Assembly: GCA_030770425.1 (NCBI GenBank)
Contig: JASJFT010000005.1
Location: 496,001 to 560,000, forward strand
Source of the DNA: Darksidea phi
Taxonomy: Eukaryota > Ascomycota > Dothideomycetes > Pleosporales > Lentitheciaceae
Direction: 5' to 3'
DNA length: 64,000 nt
Under the pieces are notes generated by a model. It was not told where the DNA came from. It searched no databases and saw only the letters and a program-made list of their open reading frames with translations. The position numbers were made by a program, and so were the translations under genes. This document shows, in pieces, positions 1 to 12,147 of this stretch (position 1 is the stretch's first letter; each line of letters starts with the position of its first letter).

Positions 1-1020
1 TCAAGCATGGTGGTATTCTATGCAGTCATGATTTGGATAGATATCGGATAGATTGTACTGGACATGTTCAATATATTTAACAGTCCATTGCTTTAATACA
101 CAGGGGGTGGGGGTACGAAGCTAGAAATTCAAAAATTTGCACAAATAGGTACAGACAGCCCCTCTATCCGAATCATGACCATATCGTTTTACACGATTCG
201 CGCGTTCGACGGCGTTAATGGGCGCGATGGCCCTTCAGACACGCGGTTGTCGCGTACTGCCGAGGGTGGAATACTCAGCGTCAAATTGACGAAAATAATG
301 TCTAGTTAGGCAGCCGCTCTTCCCACGTCGCCTCACCTTTTGCGTTGATATGAAAATGTAGCTGGTGCTCTTCGCTCCGGATCCAGTGTCGCTCAGCCCG
401 ATGATTGTCTTCACAGGGCATCCAAAATGTGATCTACTGCCGTTCCAATCTCTTTCATCCTTCCTTTAACAAATTCGAAAATGTTCAGGCAAGCCCTTCG
501 CATGTCGAAAAACTGCTCCTCGTCCGCTACCATAAAACTCTTTGCCTTCCCTGCCCAGTATCCGGTTTCGTCCGCCCAAGATACAAACAAACGGGCCTCC
601 GTGCCGTTGATGGCGAGGGAAAATGCCACCCCGCTAATTTGGCGCATTTGAGAAGGACGCCCTGGCTACTCTCGCGGAGTCGAGTGTTGAGCAATTTGCT
701 CATGCGAACACAGGTCGCTACATCTCCAAGACACTGGTTCGTAGCAACCCAGAGTGAAGCTGCTCCCGAAACTCGGAACCAATCGGAGCAGACTGCTCTC
801 TTGTTCCGAATTGTGGAGCGGGTCCGAGCTCCCAACCCCTCCGAAAATCGTCGCTAGCTGCACGTCAGAGGAACCCCATCCATGGTTCTGCATGCATCGC
901 ATGCTACTACGACGCTATTCAACCCGCGCATTGCGCATCTAGTGTTTGTTGCGGGGTTTCTTCCTCTTTTCATACGTCCCGTAGTTCTTAATACCACATA
1001 CATACCCGCGCGCCCAGACG
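1..1020. other. Intergenic, no gene recognised
   Basis: Only short overlapping frames on both strands are present, and none resembles a known family. The last ~100 bases lie upstream of the first gene and probably hold its promoter. I see no clear TATA element. Confidence 0.5.
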
Positions 1021-2253
1021 ATGTGGCCGACATTGAAACTGGACAGCGCCATGAGCTCCTCCCCGCCCTCCGTCGCGCATGGCCGTCCATGGACACCGCC
1101 AGACACCGACCCGGAATACTTCACGGACCCCTTTGCGACAGACTCTACAGCGTCCGACTCTACAACGTCCGACGGGCTCGCGGACAGCTGGCCCGACCAC
1201 GATCTGATATCTCCACACTCCAGCCACCGTCCTAAACCCGCCTCGAACGCAACCGATGCGTATTACTCTGTAAAAGCTCCTAGGAAGACTGATGCACACG
1301 GGCAGAATGATAGGCTAGACCACCTCTCTGGGGTAGACTCGTATGGCCCCGTTCAGGCCCCAAGCCTCGGGGATGCGCGTCCCCACCTTGACGTCCACCG
1401 ATACCCCTCCGCCCCAACTCTACGTAGTCCTACGAAGAAAGTCGACACTCGTAGTCTGCATGAGCATGAAAATGTATCAGAGCCCCTCGTAGATCTGTAC
1501 ACTCCCATAAAGACAATCAAGACACCCGAGCCCCACCCACACGATGGCATCCCGCGCTATCCCTACACGCCCGACTCCGCACGAACGACACGCACATACC
1601 CTTTCCCTGCTCCACTCAGCCCGCTGCCCCCAATGCCATGGGAAACAAGAAAGGAATCAACACCGATGCAAACCGCGCTCTCCTCATGTATATCGCACCT
1701 CGAAAACCTGATAGACACTCGCCAGCCAAACGACGAACAGATGGAATACCTCGTCACCAAGTTTGAAGAAATGGCGCAATTCCTCTCAGCTCCCGAAGCG
1801 CAATCGCGCCAATCAGACGATTATCTCTTCTCAGAACTAGACGTCCCTTCAGGGCTAGGCATCACGACCGCAACCAGCGACGATAAAGCGAGAGAGCTGG
1901 GCATTGGAGTCGAATATATACTTGAGGTGGGGAAATATATCGAGGGCGTGAAGAAACACACGGAAGATTTGAAGATGAGAATGGATGAAGTCAAGCAGCT
2001 GAACTCTATCCAATTCGACATCATTGACGATCTGCGAAAGGAGTTGCGGGATAGTCGTCTGCAGGTGAAGGTAGAGCCGGAGTTGGAACCGGTTCTCGAA
2101 GAATCTGAAGCGCTAATTTTAGAAGAACCAGTTCCCGACGAACCAAAACAAGTACGACGAGAATTGAAGAAATACCCGCTGCAAGGAATAGGCTTCTGGT
2201 CTGCAGTCGGAGAAGCACTCGACGCTTTTGGCGGAATGCTGTTTGAGTGGTAA
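1021..2253 (+). CDS. Hypothetical coiled-coil protein, Ser/Thr/Pro-rich N-terminus
   Basis: This is a single uninterrupted frame of 410 codons; I do not recognise the family. The first ~220 residues are disordered: rich in Ser, Thr, Pro, Asp and His, with several SP/TP pairs such as SPTKK and YTPIK that could be kinase sites. From about residue 220 the protein becomes helical, with a charged, probably coiled-coil stretch (about 300-350, around KYIEGVKKHTEDLKMRMDE). An acidic Glu/Pro linker follows, then a short hydrophobic tail ending GFWSAVGEALDAFGGMLFEW. That amphipathic tail looks conserved or membrane-associating, but this is inference. A second ATG at 1051 (MSSSPPS) may be the real start. 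No signal peptide or transmembrane segment is visible. The uneven composition, with an ordered C-terminus and a clean stop, supports a real gene. Confidence 0.75.
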   Translation: MWPTLKLDSAMSSSPPSVAHGRPWTPPDTDPEYFTDPFATDSTASDSTTSDGLADSWPDHDLISPHSSHRPKPASNATDAYYSVKAPRKTDAHGQNDRLDHLSGVDSYGPVQAPSLGDARPHLDVHRYPSAPTLRSPTKKVDTRSLHEHENVSEPLVDLYTPIKTIKTPEPHPHDGIPRYPYTPDSARTTRTYPFPAPLSPLPPMPWETRKESTPMQTALSSCISHLENLIDTRQPNDEQMEYLVTKFEEMAQFLSAPEAQSRQSDDYLFSELDVPSGLGITTATSDDKARELGIGVEYILEVGKYIEGVKKHTEDLKMRMDEVKQLNSIQFDIIDDLRKELRDSRLQVKVEPELEPVLEESEALILEEPVPDEPKQVRRELKKYPLQGIGFWSAVGEALDAFGGMLFEW

Positions 2254-2659
2254 TTTCGTTTCATTTCTTTTTCTCGTCTTCCTCTTTCGGCGTTTCGGCT
2301 TGCTTCTTGAGCGGCATGGTTTTGGATACATGGGGGCATTGATGAGTATCATGACGACTCATGACTTGACGTCTTTTTTCCTTCGCGCTACGGCGTTATG
2401 CATTGCATGGCTTAGTTTGGGATACCCCTTGACAGCACACCGGGATGGCCTTTGGCGTTGTGCTTTTGAGGGTTGATCTTGTTTTGTATTATGTGTTTGA
2501 CCGGGTTGAGACGAACAATCGTATGATGTTGGCTGACTTTGATTCTTCGTATTGGCATGGCTATATCATGTCCTCGTCTATAACAGCTGCGTGAAGGCTT
2601 CCAGGCCCGGGGATATCCACTCCACCAGTCCAACTTTGTACAACCACGCAATATCCCAC
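2254..2659. other. Convergent intergenic gap
   Basis: About 400 bases between the 3' ends of two convergent genes. It is T-rich just after the first stop and presumably holds both 3' UTRs. No gene is seen. Confidence 0.5.
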
Positions 2660-3616
2660 CTACTCCATAACCACAGGCACAAAGCTCCCCTTCCTCGCCT
2701 GACTCGCCCCGCTAGCCTTCCACGCACTCAAAATCAAATCCACAATCGCATCCACCCCCTTGCCGCTCTTCACCACGGCAAAAATAGTCGGCCCGCCCTC
2801 TCTCATGCGCCGACTATCCCTCTCCATGACGTCCAAATCCGCACCCACTATCTCGGCCAAATCGCACTTGTTCACCACCAGCAGATCCGACTGCGTTATC
2901 CCCGGCCCACCCTTCCGCGGTATCTTGTCCCCGCCCGACACGTCGATGACGTAGATGATGAAGTCGGCGAGTTCGCGCGAGTAGTTTGCTGCGAGGTTGT
3001 CGCCGCCCGATTCGATGAGGAGGAGGTCGGTGTTGTGCGTGGCGTGGAGTTGGGTTAGGGTGAGGAGGTTGACGGATATGTCTTCGCGGACGGCGGCGTG
3101 CGGGCAGCCGCCTGTTTCTACGGCGACGATGCGGTCTCTATACGGTATTGGTTAGATGGTAGTGGAGGAGAGGGAGAACCGTGGGGCATACGCTGGGAGG
3201 GCGTTGTGCTTGGTTAGGAATTCGCAGTCTTCGCGGGTGAAGATGTCGTTTGTTACGGCGGCGATGGAATAGCGTGTTCGGAAGGCTTTGCAGAGGGCTA
3301 GCATGAGAGCTGTCTTGCCGGAGCCAACCGGTCTGCGCATACATCAATTAGCATTTCTATTCTCAAGTTCGTCCGCAATGGGAGCTCCTATGCCGATAAC
3401 GAGGAATGCGTAAAGCATGTAAGTGAATGGGGGAGCAACTCACCCCCCAATGCCTATAGTGAACGCCCTCTCCTCCCAGTTCCTCCCCTCGACAATCGGC
3501 ATCTCCCGCCCCACGTAGCTCCCCGGCCCATCGAGGATCTCGTGCGTGTGGCCGTGGTCGACGGCAGCCCCGCCATGCGAGTGCGACGCGCCGTCATGTG
3601 AGTGGCTGTGCGACAT
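2660..3616 (-). CDS. ureG: Urease accessory protein UreG (GTPase)
   Basis: Nickel-dependent GTPase that, with the other urease accessory proteins, delivers nickel to the urease active site in the cytosol. There are three exons: 3616-3444, 3332-3192 and 3137-2660 (introns 111 and 54 bp, both GT-AG), giving 263 residues. The N-terminus is a His-rich metal-binding tail (SHSHSHDG, then HGHTHE). The P-loop GPVGSGKT is at 58-65 and is split by intron 1. The nickel-site CPH motif is at 116-118 within [13 protein letters not shown], the ESGGDNL motif near 147, and the NKCD guanine-specificity motif at 194-197. All key residues are present, so it should be active. Length fits eukaryotic UreG. No other urease gene is in the window, as expected for unlinked fungal urease genes. 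Confidence 0.96.
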
Positions 3617-4552
3617 GCTGAGCAAGTATGAAACAAATTCTCGAGAGGATCGTCAATTGAACGCGTAGGCCAGTGCCGATAAGCTTGCGAAGGTGTTGGG
3701 TTGGATGCAGGGTCTACGCTCGCGGTGAAGTCAAAGCTTGTGGTTGTGGTTGCGGTTGTGATGGTGGGGCACAAGGTCCCGGACGCGGGGGTTGGCGATC
3801 ATGATGTCTTGGTTGGACGAGAGCGCATGAAGAGGCTGAAGTTGAGCGAGAGGGCGCGGTCAAGGGTAAACAAAGGCTTTTCGACGTGTTTGTGGCTGCA
3901 TCCTGAATCTCCCAATCGAGTCGTCCAGCCGAACTCAACCCCAAGACGAGAAGACGCTTGGACCCGGAAATTGCGATGATGCGAGCATGATGTTCATCTC
4001 TCTCCGGCCATCATCCTCGTACAGGCCCGGTCTCATCCCAGGACTGCCAACACGGAATCAAGGAAGCGAGGTATATCAGATTTCCCCGCTGCATAGAACA
4101 CCCCGACGATCCATGGCCCCATCCAAAATGACCCCGTTCCAGAGGGCATTGCTCGACAGCACTACGCCTCAATCCGGCCGATGCTGCGAGTCAATAACGC
4201 CCAGCGCGCCACGGCAAACGCACTCCTTTTCCCCGCGTCCTCGCGCTCTTCTTTCGACTTCTGTAAACAAAGCTGCAGCCGTACCTGCGGCCCGGTGACG
4301 AAATACGAGCAGAGCATGTAAATGCCAGCGCAGCCAACCGGTGGGATCGCCAAACCAAGTTTCTGCAGCTCTTCTGCAGCCTTCGCACATCACCCGAAGA
4401 CAACACAACAACACAGCGTGTGCGGGATTTACTCGGCACTTTACTGCATCCTACTTGAGCCTCGCGTATCACTCTGCTTCTCCACATTCTTTACTCTCAA
4501 TTGCCTCATTTTTCCTTGTTTTATCATTAATTAACGCACCTGCAACGCCGTC
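3617..4552. other. Divergent intergenic region
   Basis: About 940 bases between the head-to-head ureG and the next gene. Several short frames occur on both strands, with no recognisable product. The segment just before 4553 is pyrimidine-rich (around 4440-4530), typical of a fungal promoter and 5' leader. Confidence 0.5.
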
Positions 4553-5614
4553 ATGTCCGACACGACTTCTAGATCCTGGGACGAGCCGAATTATACGTCC
4601 TTTCTGCTCTGGGACATTGACCGCGAGTTCCAGAATGCTTATGAAGCTTACGAGGAGTGGTTGGCGAAGAATCGGCGGAAACGCCGGGTGTGGAAATGCA
4701 TCGTAGGCGGTCATGACCAGGATGCCTTGGCCAAAACACTGAGCCTCGGGCATCGGGTACAGAGATGCATCGAGGAAGGGCAGGAAGAATTGGGGTCGAG
4801 ATTCGACCGAGGAGATTGTGAGTCGTTCGCCATCATGCGATGCTGAGTGCTGACCTAGGAAGCTCCATGCCACACCATCCTCTCAGCCCAGCTCTTGCGT
4901 CTCCAGCACGAAGTAAACGTCCCGCTATGGGACTGTCTCCACTCGCGAATACCCCTCTCAATGCCCTACGATGAGCTCCTCAAGACCGTCAAAAGCGTCC
5001 GTCGTGCCTGTCTCCACGCCCTGCGAGACCAGCACGCCCGACTGGCGACACGTAGCCCAACGCCTTACCTCCCGCCTCCCCGCTTCTCCGTCACCTTCTG
5101 CCCCTATGCGCTCCAGCTACAAAAAGACAAAAGTAACACTAGCGCCATCTTCCAAATGAAAAAAGTAAGACCTCACGACCGCTACGATGAACGAGAAATA
5201 TGTCCCTACTGTGATATCCACATCTTCGTAACCGCACATTCTGGACTCCCGCACTATCGACGCCTGCTCTTCCAATGGCACACCTCACAGCCCTCCGCGC
5301 AGCGAAACGACAGAGCAACCTTTGCGTGCTCAAGCTGCTATAAAACCTTCGACGACTCGTACGCCTTCCTCGACCACATCTTCCAGAAGGAGATCGGTAG
5401 CGAGCGGAGTTGTCTACGGCGATGGAGCACAAACTTCAACATCACGTCCTCATTCATGAAAAGCGACCCCGCACTCGTACAAAAGTGTCTGAGGAACTGT
5501 CTCCAGAGGGAAATGACGCGAACAAATCTCATGAACAAGAGCAGCAAGGAAGTCCAGGTCACGATTCGTCCTGTTGACAGCAGATACTCGACAAATGTGT
5601 CCAGACGCGGATGA
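4553..5614 (+). CDS. Hypothetical protein with Cys/His (zinc-finger-like) clusters
   Basis: Two exons, 4553-4817 and 4887-5614, are joined by a 69-bp intron (GTGAGT donor, CTCAG acceptor) and give 330 residues. The splice restores the frame exactly. The N-terminal ~90 residues form an acidic, aromatic helical segment (SFLLWDIDREFQNAYEAYEE). The C-terminal half has a CPYCD pair near residue 192 followed by histidines, and a second CSSC pair near 236 followed by a C2H2-like spacing through DSYAFLDH. These could bind zinc, but the spacing is not a textbook C2H2 finger, and DNA binding is only a possibility. No signal peptide or membrane segment. It is divergent from ureG, with no evident functional link. 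Confidence 0.75.
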
Positions 5615-7092
5615 CGACACCTTACAAACACTACTACACACTAATGTCTACTTTCCTTCTTTCTAGTCCAACGACTCAGCGATTGCGTAGGGAATGGGGA
5701 TTCTGTTTTTGCTTCGGCATCAGGCCGCCATTTATTATGTCTATGGTTTACATTTGGAGGAGTTATAGGCGTGAAAGCGCTTTGGACTGTACGATACCTT
5801 TTACCTTTTCCTACACAGGCATGCTACCGCATCGATCTCAATCTCATTTCTCGGTCCGATCAAGACTCCATCCCTGATGCATCTCTTGGCTCCAAGCCAT
5901 GTCATCGTTTCACGCACCACCGACAAGCTTCCTTTCTCCACCTTTGGACCGGCATCATCCCCACCCACATACCTCTTACAGTAGAATGCGCCTTACCGAT
6001 TGTTCTAGCGAAAGTTTCTCGTTCGGAGTCTCGGGATAAAGCTGCGGTCGTCGCTCCCGGAGATGCGGTTTCTTCGCCACGCTGGGCCCTGCACATTCGC
6101 CGATTTACCGGCTTAACTTGCATTTGTAAAGCGGGTCATGCCGAGCGAAATCCAAGTCTATCCACCCGATCTAGGTACTAACCCAAGACCCTCCGTCCCC
6201 ACGGAACATTGGCATCGAATCGACGGAACCTCAACGAACAGCCCGTTCCACCAATCCTAATCTAGATATCACGTATCACCCCACTTTCTGGCTCTAGCAT
6301 GTGCCCTTCCTTCCTTTCTTCCTCCTTCCTTACTGCTGTGAAATACTCTATATCGTCTTGTAGGTGAAACTTGGAAAAAATATTATACATGTATCTGTTG
6401 ATGTACATTGGCAACCAATTCAACCCGCTGCATTTCGTACTACCTACTTGACTAGGCACGGATTCACTACATAGTATTTCTCTAGTTTTGTAGTTGTAGT
6501 ACTTTGTTGTCGATGCACTAGTTGCATTGTGAACGGTGGGTTGCTGGAATGCAGGGAGTGTGCTTTGGTTTAGCCATCGGGTATGAGCGTTACCCCATAG
6601 AAGAAGCTCCGTAGGCAATAAACAGCATGAAGGTAAATCTGATGATTAATGTGGGACCGGCGAGATCGATATAGTTGATAATGCATGCATTAACAATGCT
6701 ACTTGGGATATCATGTTTGGCCACACTTCCTCTCATCCATCCATCTCCCCTTCCTTCCAGCCTTCAGCCCCATACAACCAACATCTCCCACTACACCACC
6801 AACTCAAATCATATACGGGAAGAAGTTTCCCAAGGAAGAACAAAACGCCAAAATGCCGTCCCGTAAGACCAAAGCCACATATATCCGATCCAAACCCGAA
6901 AGCCCTTTTGACATGTCAAGAACGCCACGCCATGCCATGCCGCTATATAAAAAATTGAATAAAATAAAATGAAAAGAGAGATAGAGAAGCTGATTGCACG
7001 CGCCGAAGCAACTAAAAATGGTGCAAAGGTATAACATAAACAGAAAAGGTTGTGCCAAAAAAAAAAGAGTCAAACATGCGGACTCGGACGGG
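5615..7092. other. Intergenic, pyrimidine-rich tracts
   Basis: About 1.5 kb without a recognisable gene. A TTCC-type simple tract lies near 6305-6335, and a CT/CATCC-rich stretch near 6720-6770. The right part forms the 3' flank of the downstream minus-strand gene. Confidence 0.5.
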
Positions 7093-8062
7093 CTATCTTA
7101 GCGCCCGCGAAAGCCACCGATCCCACCAATTCCGCACCCCGAGGATGCTATCCTTGCCGTCATTGTGGCCGTCCTGTCCAGCGGGATCGCCCAGAATCAT
7201 GGAAAAGAACCAGAAGCACGCCGCGGTCCACGCGCCGATAGCGACGCCGACGGCTACAAAGGGGGAGAAGAGATGCACGACTACCAGCATCGCGGGGCTG
7301 TAGTCGGTCGACGCCGAGTACGAGTAGATCAGGTGCAGTTGCAGGTTTAGCGGGGGCGCGAGGAAGGTGGTGAGTTGGGATGAGAGGGAGGGCCGTGAGG
7401 AGACCAGGCGGAGGGGTTGCAGGAAGAGGGAGATGAGGAGGGCGAAGATGGTCCAGAGGGTTATGCCGAACGAGAGGAGAGCGCAGGGTCCTGAGAGGAA
7501 GAGCTAGGGTACGTTAGCTAGAAGGTCAAAAAAAATTATCGAAACCATCTCAACGTACCAGGAGACGGACAGGTTTGTCTTCAGGACCCTTTTCGTGGTA
7601 TTCGCCAGAGTCATATATCGCGGTTGTTACCTCTGGGTTGGAGCCTGAGACATGAGTGGGCGATCGCGAGCCATGTAGCGAGGCTAGGCCCTTTTCTGGG
7701 TCGAGATGTGCGCGCGGCGGATAAGATAGCTCAATGTTCCCATCTTGCAAGTGCTGGACCTCCCCTATCGAGCGATGCCTTCGTCCGGAGATGCTGCTGG
7801 CGGGGCTTGGCGGAGACACTGCCTTTGGGGAGAGGGGGTGGGAGATGACGGAATCATGCGCCCGACTCTTGCTGCTGCCCTTGCTACCGCGCTGTATCCG
7901 CGGGTCGTACTGCTGCTCGTACTGCTGCTCGTACTGCTGCTCATATGCGTCTTTCTCATTATATGCACATGCCAAGTTGTCGGGGAAGCGGCGAGGCGAG
8001 AGCGGGTGGCGGTCTTGGGCAAAGGTGGCCGGAGACGGCGCCGCGGGAGGCTTGGGGTCCAT
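7093..8062 (-). CDS. Hypothetical membrane protein with disordered N-terminus
   Basis: Two exons, 8062-7559 and 7503-7093, are joined by a 55-bp intron (GTACGT donor, CCTAG acceptor) and give 304 residues. The first ~165 residues are disordered (Pro, Ser, Arg and His rich), with a short Tyr-Glu-Gln-Gln repeat (about 42-54) encoded by a 15-bp microsatellite-like unit at 7910-7945. After the splice come two strongly hydrophobic segments: one around SGPCALLSFGITLWTIFALL, and a second around LFSPFVAVGVAIGAWTAACFWFFSMILGDP. The tail is short and polar. The layout is a cytosolic tail plus 2-3 transmembrane helices. I do not recognise the family; an organelle or plasma-membrane adaptor is only a guess. 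Confidence 0.7.
7908..7946. repeat. 15-bp tandem repeat (CTGCTGCTCGTA type)
   Basis: About three near-perfect 15-bp units lie inside the membrane-protein gene and encode its YEQQ repeat. Length variation here would change the repeat number in frame. Confidence 0.7.
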
Positions 8063-9488
8063 GGCCAGCTGCGATTGGCTATGCGTCGACGGACATCAAT
8101 GGCGGGAAGCGAGACGAAGGAGACGAAGGAGACGACAAGTCGGTCATGTTATAGAACAGGCAGAGGCTCCCCTCAGGAGAGACAAGTTTGTGGTTACATA
8201 CAGCTTGCGCGCTCAAGACCTTGGGAGAAGGTCTTGGGCTTGGCTTCCTACACCAGAGCCGTGGCCAAGGGCTGGGCACTTCGCTCGGCAAGACTCGATA
8301 CGTTTGCGGACACCAATCAGTGAGCGCCGCCCTAGAACCAGTCCGTGTCCGTCCTCGGAGTGCTGAGGTTGACAAGACGGGCTACACGGCATCAGAGACT
8401 CGGACTGCTCTTCCTCAGCGCCGCCAAGCCCATGTTGCAAGTCCGCGCGCTCTCCGCCGATGTCTGCGCTGTACTCAGCCATGGGGATTGCCAAGCACCC
8501 GACAAAGGAACTGATGAGCCCGCCCAGGCTCCTCCGCTGGCGTATGGAGCCATGTGCGACGGCCGAATATTGGCTCGAGGAACCGCGGAATCGTGTGATG
8601 TCGTCGCTGGTCGTCCTCGGCAGCAAATGGTCCACCCAGCCCCGATGAGCTCAAACACGTCGCCGTCGTACTGCAGAACAGGGCGGCATCCTGCTGCTCC
8701 ATCTCTACTGCGCCGCGAGGCCATCCCCGGCTTGAGGCATGCCACGTCCAGGCTACGGCGAGGCAAAGCTCGGCGGAGTAGCATCACGTGAAGACGAGGC
8801 GTGGCTGAAACGCGCTGGGCTGACGATCCCGACTCATCCTCCGCTGGACGACCATCATCTCGTTTATAATTGCTCCGTTCTCTGTCATTAGGTTCCGTCC
8901 GTCTGGAGTCGCCAATGCTCTCCTCGTTCGATTTTCGATCGTTTGCGGTGCCGATGGTGCCGACTGCGAAGGGAACCGAGAGGAGGCTATCTTATCCCCG
9001 GTTTTCGCCAAGCCTTGAGAGGTCGGAGCTGTTCCGGTAATCTTGGGTGGATGATGATCTACACTTCTGGTCACGGCATCGGTAAAGGTAATGCAAATTT
9101 GGGTGGGCTCAGTGTTGCGTCAGACAAGAGAAGCATCGTCGCTGTGGGCCCAATAAACGTGTTTGGGTTTGCACAGTGGGAGTCTCTTTTGTAAGGTCCG
9201 GTGGGCTTAATAAATGTTCCTAGCCACGAACATCACAGCAAACGGCTCCAGAACCAGATACCGACCAGACCATGAATTACAGACATGTAACATTCCTTAG
9301 CGGAACTACAATTCGACGTTTTTGACGTTCCAGATGCCCTCTGTTCTGACCTTCCGGTCCCGCTCACGGATAACCAATAGCCTCTTCGGCTTGCGCGTCT
9401 CCACCCTAAATCTCCCAAGTAAACCTACCAAGCGTAAACTATTAGCTCAAACCTTGAAAGAAAAAAAGACAATACTGCTCCGACTCGC
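8063..9488. other. GC-rich gap with open frames on both strands
   Basis: No gene could be supported. Between 8213 and 8790 several frames stay open on both strands, including a minus-strand stretch with a hydrophobic SLGGLISSFVGCLAIPM segment. They have no clear start, splice signals or family, so a degraded or unrecognised gene is possible. The right third is the 3' flank of the BTB gene. Confidence 0.35.
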
Positions 9489-11124
9489 TCAATCCCTCAG
9501 TCCCGACTTACGAGCGTTGCTCCTGATAGCCTCCAGCGTACGGGCCTCGACTGGATGCTCCATTCTGTCAATCACCTCCTGGATCTTGCCCGCAAGCATC
9601 GTGCCTGCATCGCATGCATGGTGTTGGGTACAGAGGGTTGTAGACTGACTTGTCGTCACCTTGGCAGTCACAGAGTCGTGGCGCATCGACGGCATGTGAA
9701 TGCTGGGAATGGCGAAGAGTTTGTTTGCGACTTCGCTGACGGAATCCTCAATACTGCTAACATTGACGATAGGAGGCCAGTATCCCAGCATTCGGAGGTA
9801 TCGGATCATGAAGCCGTGGTTGTAGAGGGTGCACATTGTGCGCTCGTCCGTGTCGGGCAGGCTTTGTGTTGCATCCTGTGCTCGGCAGCAGTTGCCTTCC
9901 ACCATTTTCGTGATCAGAGAGTACATGGCGTCGAGGAAGTTGACAAGTGTCTTCACGCGCGTATGCTTGATAGCGGCTGAGGACTGTTAGCCGATGGTCC
10001 CAGCCATAACGAAACCATTCCGCAGGGGAGTACTTGCAGAGGCATTCTTCTGGAAAGTACCCAGTCAATACATGGTCCGTCCCTGGGATGAGCAGTTGCC
10101 TGTCGGCGTTGGTGCGGCAGTTAATGGCCAAGTGTTTCGACAGCTTCAAATAGTCCTCCTCCATCCCAAACTGATACGCAATGTACAGCCACTGCTCACG
10201 TCCGGGGTTCAACATCTGGGCTTGATGCGGAGTTATCCAGCCAACTATGTAGGGGTTCATCTTCTCATTCATATGGTAACGGCGGCAGATTCGTGCCATC
10301 TCGAGGAGCTGGTTGAAATCGAGCGTCTTTGGCACCACGGCGAAGTTTGTGTGCACGATCCACATCAGTACTAGCATCATATCGGCGTCGTCGTCCGGCA
10401 GCCGTATACGCTTCTTACCCCTAAAACCTTCGCGTGTGCTGCGAGCGAGATCAGCATGGTTCTTGAGGAGCAGCAGTCGGCGCTTACCTTCTAGCAACAA
10501 TCGCTTTCCACTGGGGACTTAGGTTCTTCACATTGGGCGATACGATGAGCCTCCGCAGGTCTTGATTGCTACCTACAATCAGGGCCAGTGTACCTTTCGG
10601 TTCTATTACGGTAACGCGGCTCGAGTTTAGCTCGTTGACGCCGGTGAGAGGTTCGCGCTTCGCGTCGCCGCCATCGTTGTCGTTGCCGTCGTCAGCACTC
10701 TCGTTCCCGTTTTCAATGTTCTCGTCTGCGTGGCTGTTATAGCCGTCCTCTTCGGCGGTGGTGTGAGCGGTATCCGCCACGGAGTCCTCTGTTGATCATG
10801 TTAGCAAAGGTGTCGGAAACGGCGCAGTCTCCGAGAACCATCAATTGGTAACAGCTTATGGCGGTAACACAGCTTGGGCCATTTCGCGCGGCAGCACTCC
10901 TGAACCGTTGACGGTATGGGGTTGGGATTTGCATGACCTGCCGACCGTTTGGTGGCTTTTACATCCTGAGTCTGCTCTGAGTTCCGAGGCGAAGTGATGA
11001 CGATCGACGGACTTGATGATTCTCCTGGACACCGGTGGCCATCTCGACGCTTTGGACGAAAGCGCTTGGCTGGCCTCAATAGTTCCGACGGATCGGGTTT
11101 CCTCTGGCTTGACGCTTCCGACAT
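9489..11124 (-). CDS. BTB/POZ domain protein, paralog 1
   Basis: Four exons (11124-10938, 10788-10488, 10438-10038, 9976-9489) give 458 residues with the frame preserved throughout. The N-terminus is basic then acidic (RPAKRFRPKRR, later a long Asp/Glu/Asn run). A BTB/POZ-like fold begins near VTVIEPKGTLALIVGSN and runs through the LDFNQLLEMARICRRYHM helix, the segment typical of this fungal BTB family. An alpha-helical C-terminal half follows. Intron 3 (10037-9977) is a GC-AG intron: donor GCAAGT, branch CTAAC, acceptor CTCAG. It sits at the same place and phase as the GT-AG intron of the other two BTB paralogs here. The first intron (weak GTCATG donor) is least certain, and the last ~8 residues could be altered by an alternative GTAAGT near 9505. 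Such proteins may be Cullin-3 adaptors; no partner is evident. Confidence 0.8.
9977..10037 (-). other. GC-AG spliceosomal intron
   Basis: This 61-bp intron starts with GCAAGT instead of GT, has a CTAAC branch point 12 bases before a CAG acceptor, and joins exons in phase 1. No GT donor in the neighbourhood restores the frame at plausible length. The equivalent intron in both paralogs is GT-AG. Confidence 0.8.
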
Positions 11125-12147
11125 TTTCGCAAGTGAAGGTCGAATACAACGAACGTGTGCAAGGTATCCGTCTAGAGGAAGCTCGCCGCAGGTAGCAGCC
11201 GGTGTTCGTCCAACAGATAGCAGATGCGGAACAATGTAGCGATGTTTCCAAATTAAGAGCGATGGTAAAAGAAATGCAGAAATGGGAGCGAAAGACTAAC
11301 CGTCAGATGAAGAGCGTGTCGTCGTGGGTCGCATCGGAAGCTGGGCCTGTTGCCACACTCCAGGGAACACGGCTGGACCTGCCTGCTTAATTTCTACCTC
11401 CTGCCGAACAGCACTGGCGGGGCTGGACTGGCGCAGGCGAGAGTGGTTGCAGTTTCCCCGACGAACAACTTCAAAGGCCGGCTGTGTCGGCGATCGCAAT
11501 GGCGACGGCATTTTAGCGAAGTATGTAGAAGGCATGATTGAAACATTGGTAGAAGAGAAGATGTTGGAAGTAGAATTAGCTTAGAATTTTGACTGTTGGT
11601 ATGCTGCTTTACGCCGCGCCTTCATGTGAGGTTGAAAGTGTGGGGGAGGTTGGTTGAGTCCCGTGGTACGGCATAGTCAACGGCCGTCGACGCCCAAGCA
11701 TAAAACAGCAAAGAAGCCATAACGATATAAGGCAAATTGTCCTGGTTACGCTGTACTGATCGTAAAGCAGAGCTCTATCTATGTCACTTCATGCTGCCTA
11801 GGGTCCTACCAGCACTGACTGATCATTGGGATTGACATAGACTGGCACGAAAATGACACCCATAAGAGGCGCATGAGATATCTCTCGTTTTGTGGTTGTT
11901 GAGCCCTGTCTTGGAGCGGGGAAGAATTGTGGTTGGGAGAGGGGAATTGGGTGAGGCAAGTTCAACGGGAAGTTGGGGTCGGTGGAATGATGTTCCCCAC
12001 GGGCCAATGAGAAGTTCGTAGTATAACCGAAGTAGTGCATCGCTCGTCTCGTCTTGTCTAGCTCCTATTGTCAGATATACATAGCGCAAAATCCCTCGTA
12101 TGATACAAAGATTGATGCAAATCATCCACATGCCTCCCACGGTCTCT
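11125..12147. other. Intergenic, no gene recognised
   Basis: About 1 kb between the BTB gene start and the Cox11 3' end. Short frames only. The part next to 11124 should hold the BTB promoter. Confidence 0.45.

Noticed and set aside
10021..10060. GT donor (GTACTC or GTTATG) for BTB paralog 1 intron 3
   Set aside because: GTACTC breaks the frame, and GTTATG would leave a 34-base intron with the branch point too close; the GCAAGT donor solves both.
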